Part shown: positions 1 to 11,226 of the stretch, piece by piece | How positions within the stretch are numbered: position 1 is the stretch's first letter | Layout: every line of letters starts with the position of its first letter | Assembly (NCBI RefSeq): GCF_018390645.1 | Contig: NZ_JAHBGC010000004.1 | Coordinates: forward strand, 382,994-446,993 | Length of the DNA stretch: 64,000 nt | From: Ancylobacter dichloromethanicus | Lineage (GTDB): Bacteria; Pseudomonadota; Alphaproteobacteria; Rhizobiales; Xanthobacteraceae | Direction of reading: 5' to 3' | Translations under genes and position numbers: made by a program | The notes under the pieces: model-generated | What the model saw: only the letters and a program-made list of their open reading frames with translations | Databases searched by the model: none | What the model was told of the DNA's origin: nothing

Positions 1-126
1 GAGCCCGCGCGGATCGCTTCGCATCAGCACGTTGGCGAGGATCGGAATGGTGTTGCGCCGCTCGACGACACGATGGACGTGGGCCAGAGACTTGAGCAAC
101 TCGGCCCGCTCGACAGTGACCTTCAT
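1..126 (-). CDS. dnaN: DNA polymerase III subunit beta (sliding clamp), N-terminal fragment
   Basis: The reverse strand from an ATG at 126 reads MKVTVERAELLKSLAHVHRV and continues through a NTIPILANVL stretch, which is the conserved first strand and helix of the DnaN clamp. Only the first 42 codons lie in the window; the frame is open to the edge, so this is truncation by the window and not a broken gene. The dimeric clamp holds the replicative polymerase on DNA. It lies 224 nt downstream of dnaA on the same strand, the usual dnaA-dnaN order. Confidence 0.9.
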   Translation of the reverse strand, partial: MKVTVERAELLKSLAHVHRVVERRNTIPILANVLMRSDPRGL

Positions 127-350
127 GGCCGCGACACCCGTGGCTTTACGAGAAAGGGAACGCTCACGAGGCACGGGCGGCCGGGCGATGCCGGCCACGC
201 GCCCCGGGCAGCGGCGCGGGTGCACCGCCGGGGGCGACGACATTGCCGTCACTGGCCTACCAAGGCAAGCGGCGCACCCTGTGGATGCGCCGATTTAGTG
301 GGGAAATCTGCGGGGATAACGGGAATGGCGCCGCCGGGCGGCCTCAGGGG
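127..350. other. dnaA-dnaN intergenic spacer with two near-consensus DnaA boxes
   Basis: This spacer must hold the dnaN promoter. I see no gene in it. Two 9-mers in the same orientation are each 7/9 matches to the DnaA box complement TGTGGATAA: TGTGGATGC at 280-288 and CGGGGATAA at 311-319. They could mark autoregulation or a weak DnaA-binding region. They are too few and too degenerate to call an origin. Confidence 0.3.
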
Positions 351-1847
351 CTACTCGTCGTTGACCAGCCGCTTCAGCGTTTCCACCTCGTCGGCCAGCG
401 CGCGGTCGGTACCGACAAGGCCGTCGATCTTGCGCACGGCGTGCAGCACGGTGGTATGATCCCGCCCGCCGAAGCGCCGGCCGATCTCGGGCAGCGAGCG
501 CAGCGTGAGCATCTTGGCGAGATACATCGCGATCTGGCGCGGCTTCACCACATTGGCGGTGCGGCGCTGCGAGAGGATGTCGGCGCGGCTGACATTGTAG
601 TGCTTGGCGACCACGCGCAGGATGTCGTCCACCCGCACGCGCTTGGGCTCACTGGAGCGCACGAGGTCGCGCACGGCGGTCTCGGCCATTTCCAGCGTGA
701 TGGCGCGCGAGGTGAGCTGGTTATGCGCCAGCAGCCGGTTCAGTGCCCCGTCGAGGTCGCGACCGTTCTGGCCGCAATTGCGGGCGATGAAGTTCAGCAC
801 GTCCGCCGGCACGCCGAAGCCGGGATGCTGGTGCGACAATGTGGCGATGCGCGCGGCGAGGATTTCGAGCTTCAGCTCGTCGTCCAGCGGCGCGATCTCG
901 ACCACGAGGCCGCCGGCGAGGCGCGAGCGGACCCGTTCTTCCAGCGCGTCGAGCTCTGCCGGCGGGCGGTCGGCGGCGATCACCACCTGGCGGCCGGAAT
1001 CCATCAGCGCATTGAGCGTGTGACAGAACTCCTGCTGGACGCTCTTGCCCTGCAGGAATTGCAGATCGTCGATCACCAGCGTGTCGATGCCGCGCAACTG
1101 CTCCTTGAAGGCGAGCGAGGACTGGCTCTTCAGCGCGGCGACGAAGCCGTACATGAAGCGCTCGGCGGTGAGATAGACCACCCGGCGGCCGTGATCGGAG
1201 CCATCGGCGGCGATCGCCTGCAGCAGATGCGTCTTGCCGAGGCCGACGGCGGCGTGGAGATAGAGCGGGTTGAACACCGGCCCGCTGCCGGCCGGGGCAT
1301 GCGCCACCTTCAGCGCCGCGGCATGGGCGAGGCGGTTGGAATCGCCGAGGCGATAGGTCGAGAAGGTCAGGCGCGGGTCGAGCGGCGAGCCGTTCGCCAC
1401 CTCGGCCGGATTGGACATGGACGACACGACGACGGTGCCAGCCTCCACATCCGCGGGAGCGGCGGCGCGCGTCACCACGGTGCGAACAGGCGCCGGCGCG
1501 GCACCGGGAGCCCGCATCACTGCGGTGCGGACGATCAGCTCGACGCGGTCGGCGGAGCCCTCTTCCTGCCAGAGCGACACGAGGCGCTCGATATAGTGCT
1601 GCTGAATCCAGGTCTTGAGGAATCGCGTGGGGACGGACAGGCGAACGAACCCGTCATGAATGCCGTCCAGCTCAATGCGCGGGAACCAGCTCGAATAGAC
1701 TTCTTCCCCAACCTCGGCGCGCAGGCGACGGCGAACCCGATCCCATGCCTCGCGAGCGTCCGCGTCCAACCCGGCCCGCGCTCCGGCTCGTGCCGCCACC
1801 CCGGAGAACTGGCCTTGGCCAGCGGGTTCTATGCCATCTTTGAACAT
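351..1847 (-). CDS. dnaA: Chromosomal replication initiator protein DnaA
   Basis: This 498-residue protein has the full DnaA layout. An N-terminal DnaB-interaction domain (about residues 28-95, with a WFPRIEL segment) is followed by an Ala/Pro/Val-rich linker. The AAA+ ATPase domain has Walker A VGLGKTH and Walker B LVIDDLQF. The C-terminal DNA-binding domain ends in the [15 protein letters not shown] signature that contacts the DnaA box. ATP-DnaA opens the origin and recruits the helicase. The start at 1847 is supported by GGAG five bases upstream. It is transcribed toward dnaN, with rpsT upstream on the same strand as in many Hyphomicrobiales. Length is normal and no key residue is missing. 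Confidence 0.97.
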   Translation of the reverse strand: MFKDGIEPAGQGQFSGVAARAGARAGLDADAREAWDRVRRRLRAEVGEEVYSSWFPRIELDGIHDGFVRLSVPTRFLKTWIQQHYIERLVSLWQEEGSADRVELIVRTAVMRAPGAAPAPVRTVVTRAAAPADVEAGTVVVSSMSNPAEVANGSPLDPRLTFSTYRLGDSNRLAHAAALKVAHAPAGSGPVFNPLYLHAAVGLGKTHLLQAIAADGSDHGRRVVYLTAERFMYGFVAALKSQSSLAFKEQLRGIDTLVIDDLQFLQGKSVQQEFCHTLNALMDSGRQVVIAADRPPAELDALEERVRSRLAGGLVVEIAPLDDELKLEILAARIATLSHQHPGFGVPADVLNFIARNCGQNGRDLDGALNRLLAHNQLTSRAITLEMAETAVRDLVRSSEPKRVRVDDILRVVAKHYNVSRADILSQRRTANVVKPRQIAMYLAKMLTLRSLPEIGRRFGGRDHTTVLHAVRKIDGLVGTDRALADEVETLKRLVNDE

Positions 1848-2978
1848 GTCTGCTCCGCGCTTTTTATGCGGTTGTTGGGACGCACGAGAGACGCCTCGGC
1901 ACTCATGGTCGCGAGAGCGGCCAAGGCGACGAAGGGCTCGTCAGTGCGAATGGAATGGGTCGGGCCGCCGGGCGGCCCGTCAGATGCCGGGCGATGTCTT
2001 TAGACGGCCCGGGTCAGTATCTCAACCCGGCACATCTGCCAAGATGGGAGGCTCACACGCAAGGCGCCGTAACTGAGGGTCCAAAGTCTCGTCGACGCTG
2101 ATGCCATCCGCCTTCAGGGCATGGCAATCCGGACACGCACCCTCTCGTGCGCTCTTTCGCGTGGTCATAGCAGCCCCTTCACGGCAAGGACATTGCCGTC
2201 CTTAATCATTCTGATTGTTATGATGGAACTAAAATTCGCAACACTACGCATTACGCAAACAAGAGCTTCTCAGGAGAAGCCGTGTCGTTTTACGACGGGC
2301 ACCAGTAACCTCGAAGGGATGCGGTGATGAATACAACACACTATGCCCCCTCACGTTGCAATGAGCAGTTCCAAAACTCAACTTTTCGCTGAGGTGCCCG
2401 GCGGAACCGGATGAAGACAACATACACAGACCCCCCCTCCGGTGCAACGCCGTCGACGCCGCCGAAGCGGCCCCGCGGCGCTGCGGAGGGGCGAATCAGC
2501 CGCCCAAAAAACAGCCATCAGTCGGCAAATCTCTGAGTCGCTTGCAAGATTCACGGAGCGGAACTGGTGGGTCTTTCCGCAGCTAAATTTATGTCGCGCA
2601 CGGGAGGGTGGGCGTGCGGGTACCCTATTTGCGAGGCACCCGTCGGCATGGGTCATAAGTTATTGATAAATTAAAGGAAATTCTGCGCGACCATTCTGCA
2701 ATTCGAGGACAGAATCACGACTTTTGTGCTGCTCCGGGAGCCGCAGGAGAGTCAAGGTCGATCCTGCTCATTGACCGATCGGTTCGGTCCTGCCGGCCCC
2801 TCTGTGACACTTCGGCAACGTGCTCCGGGGCGTCGCTGCCGGGCGTCAAGCTGGCGCGGGTCTAGCGAGGAGGGCTGCCGGAACGAGTCTCCCGCCGCGA
2901 ACGCGAAAAGCCCGGCGCGAGGCCGGGCTTGACGTAACTTTCGGTTGTATGGGGCTGGCTTGCGAACAAGCCGTCCGG
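1848..2978. other. 1.1-kb non-coding region between rpsT and dnaA
   Basis: I see no convincing gene here: the short open frames have no recognisable motif. The stretch around 2200-2720 is clearly richer in A+T than the surrounding DNA, for example 2651-2690. It probably carries the dnaA promoter and leader. I searched by eye for TTATCCACA-type boxes and found none closer than weak matches, so I do not call oriC. A small hairpin AAGGAC-N6-GTCCTT lies at 2186-2203 and a 10-bp palindrome ACCGATCGGT at 2774-2783. The rpsT terminator occupies 2906-2930. Confidence 0.5.
2906..2930 (-). terminator. Rho-independent terminator of rpsT
   Basis: A 9-bp perfect stem AAGCCCGGC / GCCGGGCTT (2908-2916 and 2922-2930) with a 5-nt loop is followed on the minus strand by TTTT. 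It lies 48 nt beyond the rpsT stop codon, which would separate rpsT from dnaA transcription. Confidence 0.7.
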
Positions 2979-3245
2979 TCAGGCGCTCAGCTTGGCCAGA
3001 CGCTGCGCCAGACGCGACACCTTGCGCGAGGCGGTGTTCTTGGGCAGCACGCCCTTCTGGGCGGCGCGCATGATCTCCGGCTCGGCAGACTTGAACGCCG
3101 CGCCCGCCGCGTCCTTGTCGCCGGAGGCCAGAGCCTCCTCGACCTTGCGCACAAAGGTGCGCATCCGCGAACGGCGGTTCTTGTTGACTTCAGTCCGGCG
3201 CTCAATCTTGCGAGCCGCCTTTTTGGCGGAGGGCGTATTGGCCAT
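2979..3245 (-). CDS. rpsT: 30S ribosomal protein S20
   Basis: An 88-residue Lys/Arg/Ala-rich protein beginning [17 protein letters not shown], the typical S20 opening. The [18 protein letters not shown] segment and a [19 protein letters not shown] tail match the family. S20 binds 16S rRNA early in small-subunit assembly. It stands alone between an enoyl-CoA hydratase gene and dnaA on the same strand, a conserved placement in Hyphomicrobiales, and is followed by a clear hairpin terminator. Confidence 0.97.
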   Translation of the reverse strand: MANTPSAKKAARKIERRTEVNKNRRSRMRTFVRKVEEALASGDKDAAGAAFKSAEPEIMRAAQKGVLPKNTASRKVSRLAQRLAKLSA

Positions 3246-3417
3246 CGGCCATCCTCTTCATCTTCGCAAGGACGCCGCGTACCGCGCCTTGCCGAAATGT
3301 CGGTTGCAAATGATTGGCAGAGCTGACCCCGGAGGCGCCCTGCGTGAGTGGCGGGCTTATAGTCGCGGGGCAGCGCCGCGTCAATATGCAAGGCGCGGGC
3401 GGGCACGTCGCCAATCG

Positions 3418-4191
3418 TTAATTGTTGGTGAAGGAGGCGCTGCGCTTGGCGGCGAAGGCGGCCATGCCTTCCTTCTGGTCAGCCGTGGCAAACAGCGCCT
3501 GGAACAGGCGGCGCTCGAACCGGATGCCTTCGGCCAGTGAGGACTCGAAGGCGCGGTTGACGCTCTCCTTGGTCATCATCGCCGAGGCCAGCGACAGGCC
3601 GGCGATGGTGCCAGCGATCTTCATCGCCTCGTCCTTCAGCTCGGCCAGCGGCACCACCCGCGAAACGAGGCCGTAGCGGTCGGCTTCCTCCGCGGTGAGG
3701 GTGCGGCCGGTGAGGGTCATCTCCATCGCCTTGGCCTTGCCGATGGCGCGGGTGAGGCGCTGCGAACCGCCGGCGCCCGGCATGATGCCGAGCTGGATCT
3801 CCGGCTGGCCGAAGCGGGCATTGTCGGCGGCGAGGATGATGTCGCACATCATGGCGATCTCGCACCCCCCGCCCAGCGCGTAACCGGCCACGGCCGCGAT
3901 CACCGGCTTGCGGCAGCGCGAGAGGCGCTCCCACGAGGTGATGAAGTCGTCGACATAGGTGGCGGGAAAGCTAAGCGCCTGCATTTCCTTGATATCTGCG
4001 CCGGCGGCGAAGGCGCGGTCGGAGCCGGTGAGGACGATGCAGCCGATTCCCGCGTCCTGTTCGAACCCGTCGAGCGCCGCACCCAGTTCGGTGATCAGCG
4101 CTGCGTTGAGGGCGTTCAGGGCCTTGGGGCGGTTGAGGGTTATGACGCCCACGCGTCCGTTGGTTTCGACCAGGATGTTGTCGTAGGCCAT
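3418..4191 (-). CDS. Enoyl-CoA hydratase (crotonase family)
   Basis: This 257-residue crotonase-fold enzyme would hydrate trans-2-enoyl-CoA to 3-hydroxyacyl-CoA in fatty-acid oxidation. Visible landmarks are the CoA-binding AAGADIKEM loop, the oxyanion-hole segment [13 protein letters not shown] with the first catalytic Glu, and [16 protein letters not shown] with the second Glu. Both glutamates are present, which favours a true hydratase over isomerase-only members. It lies 12 nt downstream of mutM on the same strand and is probably co-transcribed. Paralogues of this family are often misassigned, so substrate chain length is unknown. Confidence 0.9.
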   Translation of the reverse strand: MAYDNILVETNGRVGVITLNRPKALNALNAALITELGAALDGFEQDAGIGCIVLTGSDRAFAAGADIKEMQALSFPATYVDDFITSWERLSRCRKPVIAAVAGYALGGGCEIAMMCDIILAADNARFGQPEIQLGIMPGAGGSQRLTRAIGKAKAMEMTLTGRTLTAEEADRYGLVSRVVPLAELKDEAMKIAGTIAGLSLASAMMTKESVNRAFESSLAEGIRFERRLFQALFATADQKEGMAAFAAKRSASFTNN

Positions 4192-4203
4192 GGCGGGCGT
4201 CTC

Positions 4204-5103
4204 CTATCGCTGGCAGGCGGCACAGTAAAAGGTGGAGCGCCCGCTCTGCACAAGCCGGGCGATGGTTCCCCGGCAGCCGGGAGTGGAGCAGGCGCCGCCC
4301 TCGCGGTTATAGGCGCGGAAGGTGTGCTGGAAATAGCCGAGCGTGCCGTCGACCTGGGCATGGTCGCGCAAGGTCGAGCCGCCGGCGGCGATCGCCTCCT
4401 CCAGCACCGATCGGATGGTCTCGACCAGGTGGACGATGAGTCGCGTTGGGCGACCGGTCGGGCTCGTGAGGCTCGTGGCGCTGCGTTCCGGCGACAGGCC
4501 GGCGCGGTGCAGCGCCTCGCACACATAGATATTGCCGAGCCCGGCGACGACCTTCTGGTCGAGCAGCGCCGCCTTCAGCGAGGTCCGCCGCCCGGCCAGG
4601 GCGCGGGCGAGGTGGACGGCGTCGAAATCCGCCTGCAGCGGCTCGGGCCCGATGTCGCGGAACAGGGGATGCGCCCCCAGCCCGTCGCGCGGTACCAGCA
4701 GCATGGCGCCGAAGCGGCGGGGGTCGTTGTAGACCACCTCCACGCCGCCCTCCATGCGGAACACCACATGGTCATGCGCGGCGAGGCGCGAGCGCGGCAT
4801 CACGAAGTCGCCCGGCGTCTCGGGCACACCTGCATCGGGCTCGATGCGGAACGAGCCGGACATGCCGAGATGCATGACCAGCACCTCGTCGGCGCCCGTC
4901 TCGTCCGGCCCGATGTCGGCCATCAGGTATTTGGCCCGCCGGTCGAGCCTCTGCACCGTCCTGCCGGTCAGGCGCGCGGCGAACCGCTCGGGCAGCGGCC
5001 AGCGCAAATCCGGCCGCCGGGCGAGCGCGACGAGAATGCGGCGGCCCTCCATGACCGGCGCCAGGCCGCGCCGGACGGTTTCGACTTCGGGCAGTTCGGG
5101 CAT
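4204..5103 (-). CDS. mutM: Formamidopyrimidine-DNA glycosylase (Fpg/MutM)
   Basis: A 299-residue base-excision repair enzyme that removes 8-oxoguanine and formamidopyrimidines and nicks the abasic site. After Met removal the sequence starts [13 protein letters not shown], giving the N-terminal Pro nucleophile and catalytic Glu. The H2TH region with the K-A-ALLDQ and [11 protein letters not shown] motifs is intact. The C-terminal zinc finger has four Cys (CSTPGC and CAAC). It is directly upstream of the enoyl-CoA hydratase gene, an arrangement common in this order. It is slightly longer than the E. coli enzyme owing to inserts typical of alphaproteobacteria. Confidence 0.97.
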   Translation of the reverse strand: MPELPEVETVRRGLAPVMEGRRILVALARRPDLRWPLPERFAARLTGRTVQRLDRRAKYLMADIGPDETGADEVLVMHLGMSGSFRIEPDAGVPETPGDFVMPRSRLAAHDHVVFRMEGGVEVVYNDPRRFGAMLLVPRDGLGAHPLFRDIGPEPLQADFDAVHLARALAGRRTSLKAALLDQKVVAGLGNIYVCEALHRAGLSPERSATSLTSPTGRPTRLIVHLVETIRSVLEEAIAAGGSTLRDHAQVDGTLGYFQHTFRAYNREGGACSTPGCRGTIARLVQSGRSTFYCAACQR

Positions 5104-5130
5104 GGCCGCAAGGGTCTCGCTGCGGGAGGT

Positions 5131-5778
5131 TCAGGCCAGTATATGGTGCGCCTTCAGGAAGGCCGCGAGTTCGGCGGCAGCGGTGAACCGGTGCGCGCGC
5201 AGACCGGCCTCGAGGGCGCCGGCGACATTGGCGGGCTTGTCGTCGATCATCACCGCGTCCCGCGGCGCGACGCCGTAGAGCGCGGCGACACCTTTATATA
5301 CGCGCGGCGCCGGCTTCTTCGCCCCGAACTCGCAGGCGACATGCATGGCGGCGCCGAACAGGGTGCGCAATTCCGGCACCAGCGCGTCGAAATGCTCGCG
5401 CATGATATGGCCGTTATTGGTGAGCAGCGCGACCGGCACATGCGCGCTCACCCGCGGCACCAGGGCGAGGACCTCCGGGTCCAGCGTCATGGCGAGAGCG
5501 CGGGTGCGCTGCCACTCGGCCCGACCGAAGGCCACGCCGAGCGCGCCGGCGACGGCGGCGAGATAGGCGTCCGGAGAGAGCTGGCCGAGGTCGGAGGCAT
5601 CCTCGATGCCGCTGTGCCAGACGAGCCGCTCGACATCGGCGGCGGAGAGGCCGGCGAGGGCGCCCATGGCCGTGCGCCGCGCCTCGACATCGTAGCGCAG
5701 CAGCACGTCGTCCATGTCGAAGATGACGAGGCGGGGCGGGGTCGTGTGTTCCGTCGCGCCTTCGGCCGGGCCGGTCAC
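5131..5778 (-). CDS. HAD-superfamily hydrolase
   Basis: A haloacid-dehalogenase-fold phosphatase-like protein of about 215 residues. Motif I is DMDDVLLRYD (nucleophile Asp and acid/base Asp), motif II LLTNNG, motif III the Lys of KKPAP, and motif IV IDDKPAN. The longest frame begins at 5823, but an AGGAGG at 5784-5789 sits five bases before a GTG at 5778, so I prefer that start. It removes the overlap with the upstream ialB-like gene. The substrate is unknown; small phosphorylated metabolites are usual for this subfamily. It is 27 nt upstream of mutM. Confidence 0.8.
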   Translation of the reverse strand: MTGPAEGATEHTTPPRLVIFDMDDVLLRYDVEARRTAMGALAGLSAADVERLVWHSGIEDASDLGQLSPDAYLAAVAGALGVAFGRAEWQRTRALAMTLDPEVLALVPRVSAHVPVALLTNNGHIMREHFDALVPELRTLFGAAMHVACEFGAKKPAPRVYKGVAALYGVAPRDAVMIDDKPANVAGALEAGLRAHRFTAAAELAAFLKAHHILA

Positions 5779-5788
5779 CGTCACCTCC

Positions 5789-6310
5789 TCACGGAAGTGC
5801 GTCGTAGCCGGGGCCGAATCCATTGAGATTGAGCGGGATGCCGATGCCCTCGTCCGGCTCGGGCGTCTCGCGGATGACGAAGATGGCCTTCTTGCCGTTG
5901 CGCAGGCGTTCCATCAGCTTGTCGTCCATCTCCACCTCGGCGACGCAGCCATTGGGCACGCAGCGCACGAAGCCGACGCTGCCGATGGGGGCGTCGTCGA
6001 TGATGAGGCCGAGGCCGGAAGGCAGCAGCACACCGAGCGGGGCCAGCACGCGCAGCAGCGACTTGCCGGTGTCGCGCATCTTCAGCACGATCGCGGTGAG
6101 CCCGACATTGGGCCGGTCGTCGGCCTGCACGCTCTGGAGCAGCACGCATTGCTCGGACTGGGCGCCGGGCGGGGTGTCGCACCGGATCTGCCATTCGCCG
6201 TGGACCGAGCGCACGACGCCCTGCGCCGCCGCCCCGTCTATGGAGGCGAACAGCGCCGCGACGGCGATCGCCGCGACTATGGCTGAACGGAGGGCCGCGA
6301 AGCCGGGCAT
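5789..6310 (-). CDS. Invasion-associated locus B (IalB) family protein
   Basis: A 173-residue secreted protein. The N-terminus (MPGFAALRSAIVAAIAVAALF, ending near GAAAQG) is a good Sec signal peptide. The mature part has the family's HGEWQIRCDTPPGA opening, paired Cys (CDT, QCVLL, VRCVPNGC) and a C-terminal LNGF segment. I chose the ATG at 6310, with GGGAGA six bases upstream, over an ATG at 6370 that would put residues before the signal peptide. The family is named from Bartonella but is widespread in free-living alphaproteobacteria; its biochemical role is unclear. Confidence 0.85.
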   Translation of the reverse strand: MPGFAALRSAIVAAIAVAALFASIDGAAAQGVVRSVHGEWQIRCDTPPGAQSEQCVLLQSVQADDRPNVGLTAIVLKMRDTGKSLLRVLAPLGVLLPSGLGLIIDDAPIGSVGFVRCVPNGCVAEVEMDDKLMERLRNGKKAIFVIRETPEPDEGIGIPLNLNGFGPGYDALP

Positions 6311-6620
6311 TGCTGTCTCCCGAAAAGTGTCGTCCGCTATGTCTTCTAAAGAATCGCCGGCGGGGGACAAGGCGAATCGTGCCGCTCCCCCGTTTCGGCC
6401 GCTCTCAGGCAGGAAGCCGTAGAACGCCCGAGCGCCATGTCAAGAATGCGGCAATGCACCGCCCCTTGCAGATAGAACGGTTCCAGGCACCCGACGTCAT
6501 GTCGCAGGAGAGGAACCCGCTGGCGCGTTGCTCAGGTGTTCTTTTTGTGTTTGATGAAGGTCAAATGCCGCTGGCCCGGCACGCGATCGCCATCGCTTTG
6601 TCCGGGTCGCGGGGAAGCTG

Positions 6621-7526
6621 ATGGGAGTGACGTTCGCGATGAATTCGTGGATCCGCAATGCTGCGCGCACGGCCGCCGGCCTTGCCGGTGGGGTGTTCGG
6701 CATGCTGGCGCTGGCTGGTAACGGGGCCGCGCTGGCGGGAACCGGGCAGCCCTCGCCCTGGCAGATCAATCTTCAGGGGGCGGCCTCTCCGGTGATGGAG
6801 AGCATGCACTCCTTTCATACCTTCCTTCTGGTGATCATCGTCGCGGTCGTGCTGCTGGTGCTGGTGCTGCTGGTCGTCGTGATGATGCGCTTCAACGAGA
6901 AGGCAAACCCGGTGCCTTCGCGCACGACCCACCACACGCTGATCGAGGTGGCGTGGACCGTGGTGCCGGTGCTGATCTTGGTGGCGATCGCCATTCCCTC
7001 GTTCCGGCTGCTGTTCCACCAGCTTGACCTGCCGCAGGCGGACATGACGGTGAAGGTGACCGGGCACCAGTGGTACTGGTCCTACGAGTACCCCGACAAT
7101 GGCGGCTTCAGTTTCGACAGCCTGATGGTCGCGACCGAGGACCTGAAGCCGGGCCAGCCGCGCCTGCTGGCGGTGGACAACGAAGTCGTGGTGCCGGTCA
7201 ACAAGATCGTGCGCATCCAGGTCACCGCCGCCGACGTCATCCATTCCTTCGCCCTGCCGTCCTTCGGCGTGAAGATCGACGCCCTGCCGGGCCGCCTGAA
7301 CGAGAGCTGGTTCCAGGCGACCAAGGAGGGCGTATATTACGGCCAGTGCTCCGAGCTTTGCGGCAAGGACCACGCCTTCATGCCGATCGCCATCCGGGTG
7401 GTGAGCGAGGAAGAGTTCGCCGGCTGGGTCGAGAAGGCCAAGCAGGAATTCGCGGCGGCGGATGCGCCGGCGCGCGTGGCGCAGGGCGAGCCCGTTGGCG
7501 AATCGCTGGGCGTTACCGCTCGCTGA
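6621..7526 (+). CDS. coxB: Cytochrome c oxidase subunit II (aa3 type)
   Basis: A 301-residue subunit carrying the binuclear CuA centre that takes electrons from cytochrome c. An N-terminal signal/leader is followed by two membrane helices (about residues 65-95 and 108-130), then the GHQWYWSYEYPD aromatic electron-entry region. The CuA ligand set is a His in VIHSF and the CSELCGKDHAFM cluster. It opens the cox operon and is followed by coxA after 47 nt. An in-frame Met six codons in (MNSWIRN) is an alternative start. Confidence 0.96.
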   Translation: MGVTFAMNSWIRNAARTAAGLAGGVFGMLALAGNGAALAGTGQPSPWQINLQGAASPVMESMHSFHTFLLVIIVAVVLLVLVLLVVVMMRFNEKANPVPSRTTHHTLIEVAWTVVPVLILVAIAIPSFRLLFHQLDLPQADMTVKVTGHQWYWSYEYPDNGGFSFDSLMVATEDLKPGQPRLLAVDNEVVVPVNKIVRIQVTAADVIHSFALPSFGVKIDALPGRLNESWFQATKEGVYYGQCSELCGKDHAFMPIAIRVVSEEEFAGWVEKAKQEFAAADAPARVAQGEPVGESLGVTAR

Positions 7527-7546
7527 GTGCCGGTTCGGCGAATTGA

Positions 7547-9181
<1,635 letters not shown>

Positions 9182-9349
9182 TCGGCGGGCCTTGTCGAAG
9201 ACGTCCCGGCGCGGGCTTGCGCGCCGGTCGCGCAACAGGGGCGGCAGGGCCGGGACGGTCCGCCGCCCGGTTTCCCGGCGTACACGGCCACGCCGTGCGG
9301 GTCCGCCGGAATGGAAAGCGTTGCCACGCGGCGACGCCGGAGTGAGTTG

Positions 9350-10303
9350 ATGAGCGACGTCGCTTCGCGCGAATATGACAGCCCCCCGAACGCGCCGCGC
9401 GCGCTCGACATGCCGTCTCATGCCTCGGTGGCGGACTATGTCGCGCTGCTGAAGCCGCGCGTCATGTCGCTGGTGATCTTCACCGCGCTGGTCGGCATCG
9501 TGCGGGCGCCCGGCGAGGTGCATCCGGTGATCGCCTTCACCGCGCTGCTGTGCATCGCCATCGGCGCCGGCGCCTCCGGCGCGCTCAACATGTGGTGGGA
9601 CGCCGACATCGACGCGGTGATGACCCGCACCCGCCGCCGCCCGATTCCGGCCGGCAATGTGACCCCTGGCGAAGCGCTGGCCTTCGGCATGACGCTGGCG
9701 GTGGGCTCGGTGCTGGTGCTCGGCCTGCTGGTCAACGCGCTGTCCGCCGCGCTGCTCGCCTTCACCATCTTCTTCTACATCGTCATCTACACGATGTGGC
9801 TGAAGCGCTGGACGCCGCAGAACATCGTCATCGGCGGCGCCGCCGGTGCGTTCCCGCCCATGGTCGGCTGGGCCGCAGCCTCGGGCGGCCTCGGGCTGGA
9901 GAGCCTGCTGCTGTTCCTCATCATCTTCTTCTGGACGCCGCCGCATTTCTGGGCGCTGGCGCTCTACAAGTCCGGCGACTATGCCCGCGCCGGCGTGCCG
10001 ATGCTGCCGGTGGTCTCCGGCACCGCCGAGACCCGCCGCCAGATCCTGATCTACACGCTGCTGCTGGTGCCGCTGGCGATGTCGCCGTTCTTCCTGGGCA
10101 TGGCCGGCCTCGCCTATGGAACCGTCTCGGGGGTGTCGGGCGCGCTGATGCTGCTGCTGGCGGTGCAGGTGTATCGCCGCCGCGAGGGCGCGGCGGCCGA
10201 GATCGCGGCGCGGCGCCTGTTCGGCTTCTCGATTCTTTATCTTTTCCTGCTCTTCGCGGTCCTCCTCGTGGAGGCGGTCGCGCCGGCCTGGTTCGGGCTG
10301 TGA
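9350..10303 (+). CDS. ctaB: Protoheme IX farnesyltransferase (heme O synthase)
   Basis: A 317-residue UbiA-type membrane prenyltransferase that adds a farnesyl group to heme b, the first step toward heme a for the aa3 oxidase. The Asp-rich NMWWDADID motif, the adjacent [11 protein letters not shown] and the [11 protein letters not shown] motif are diagnostic. About eight or nine hydrophobic helices are visible. I start at the ATG at 9350, preceded by GGAG seven bases upstream, and not at 9311. It is within the cox operon between coxA and ctaG. Confidence 0.95.
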   Translation: MSDVASREYDSPPNAPRALDMPSHASVADYVALLKPRVMSLVIFTALVGIVRAPGEVHPVIAFTALLCIAIGAGASGALNMWWDADIDAVMTRTRRRPIPAGNVTPGEALAFGMTLAVGSVLVLGLLVNALSAALLAFTIFFYIVIYTMWLKRWTPQNIVIGGAAGAFPPMVGWAAASGGLGLESLLLFLIIFFWTPPHFWALALYKSGDYARAGVPMLPVVSGTAETRRQILIYTLLLVPLAMSPFFLGMAGLAYGTVSGVSGALMLLLAVQVYRRREGAAAEIAARRLFGFSILYLFLLFAVLLVEAVAPAWFGL

Positions 10304-10325
10304 GCGCATGCTGGCGAGGGCTGGA

Positions 10326-10523
10326 ATGAGCGACGACGACAAGATGCCGGGGCACCCATCCGGGGGGCAGGAGCCCGAAGGGGTGGTGCTGACGGAGGAG
10401 CAGAAGCGCCGCCGGCGCGCGCGTTCCATCGCCATCGCGCTGGTTCTCGCGGCGCTGTGCCTGCTGTTCTACGCCGTCACCATCGTCAAGCTCGGCCCCG
10501 CCGTGCTGATCCGGCCGCTGTGA
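10326..10523 (+). CDS. CoxF-like small single-pass membrane protein of the cox operon
   Basis: A 65-residue protein with a polar, acidic N-terminus, a KRRRRAR basic patch and one transmembrane helix (about residues 33-55), followed by a short tail. Small proteins of this type sit between ctaB and ctaG in many alphaproteobacterial cox operons and are annotated CoxF or hypothetical; a role in oxidase assembly is inferred from position only. The ATG at 10326 has GAGGG upstream. It is 7 nt before ctaG. Confidence 0.75.
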   Translation: MSDDDKMPGHPSGGQEPEGVVLTEEQKRRRRARSIAIALVLAALCLLFYAVTIVKLGPAVLIRPL

Positions 10524-10530
10524 GGGAACG

Positions 10531-11154
10531 ATGGCAGCAGGACGCGAAGATCCGGTAGAGACCGATGCCCGCGCGACGGAGCGCCGCCGCTCCGGCAGCC
10601 ATCGCGTGGTGGCGGTGTGCTGTGCCGCCTTCGTCATGGCCATGGTCGGGGCGGCCTATGCCGCCGTGCCGCTCTACCAGATGTTCTGTCAGGTGACCGG
10701 CTTCGGCGGCGCCACCCGGGTGGCGGGCGCGGCGCCCGCCGTGCCGCTGGAGCGCACCGTGGAGGTCCGTTTCGACGCCAATACCGCGCCCGGGCTCGAC
10801 TGGAGCTTCGAGCCCGAGGTCCGTTCCGTCACCGTGCGGGTCGGCGAGACCAAGCTGGCCTATTACCGCGCCCATAATCGCGGTGCCGAGCCTGTCACCG
10901 CCGCGGCTACCTACAACGTCACGCCGGCCCAGTCCGGCTACCATTTCGCGAAGATGCAGTGCTTCTGCTTTACCGACCAGACACTGCAGCCGGGCGAGAC
11001 GCTCGAAATGCCCGTCGTCTTCTTCGTCGACCCGGCCTTCGCCGAGGATCCGGAGATGAACGGCGTGAAGACCATCACCCTTTCCTATACCTTCTTCCCC
11101 AAGGCGGCGCCGCTCGCCGCCGGCAAGGCGAAGGACGGAAAGGCGCCCCTTTAA
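10531..11154 (+). CDS. ctaG: Cytochrome c oxidase assembly protein CtaG/Cox11 (CuB chaperone)
   Basis: A 207-residue protein with one N-terminal membrane anchor (CCAAFVMAMVGAAYAAVPLY) and a periplasmic immunoglobulin-like domain. The copper-binding CFCF motif occurs in KMQCFCFTDQTL, and a YNVTP segment precedes it as in Cox11. It delivers copper to the CuB site of CoxA. The upstream CoxF-like gene is 7 nt away, supporting one transcript. Confidence 0.96.
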   Translation: MAAGREDPVETDARATERRRSGSHRVVAVCCAAFVMAMVGAAYAAVPLYQMFCQVTGFGGATRVAGAAPAVPLERTVEVRFDANTAPGLDWSFEPEVRSVTVRVGETKLAYYRAHNRGAEPVTAAATYNVTPAQSGYHFAKMQCFCFTDQTLQPGETLEMPVVFFVDPAFAEDPEMNGVKTITLSYTFFPKAAPLAAGKAKDGKAPL

Positions 11155-11226
11155 GCGGGCGGAACGCCACATTGCGGCCGCGCCAACGGCCCGCTAGAGA
11201 AGCAGACGGAACGGAGAGCGCGACCC

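Noticed and set aside
243..2003. Long plus-strand open frame (586 codons) opposite dnaA
   Set aside because: It is antisense to dnaA, Arg/His/Gly-rich with no domain; high-GC genomes produce such frames routinely.
1848..2978. Chromosomal origin in the gap upstream of dnaA
   Set aside because: AT-richer, but no DnaA-box cluster was seen; cannot be decided without GC skew of the whole chromosome.
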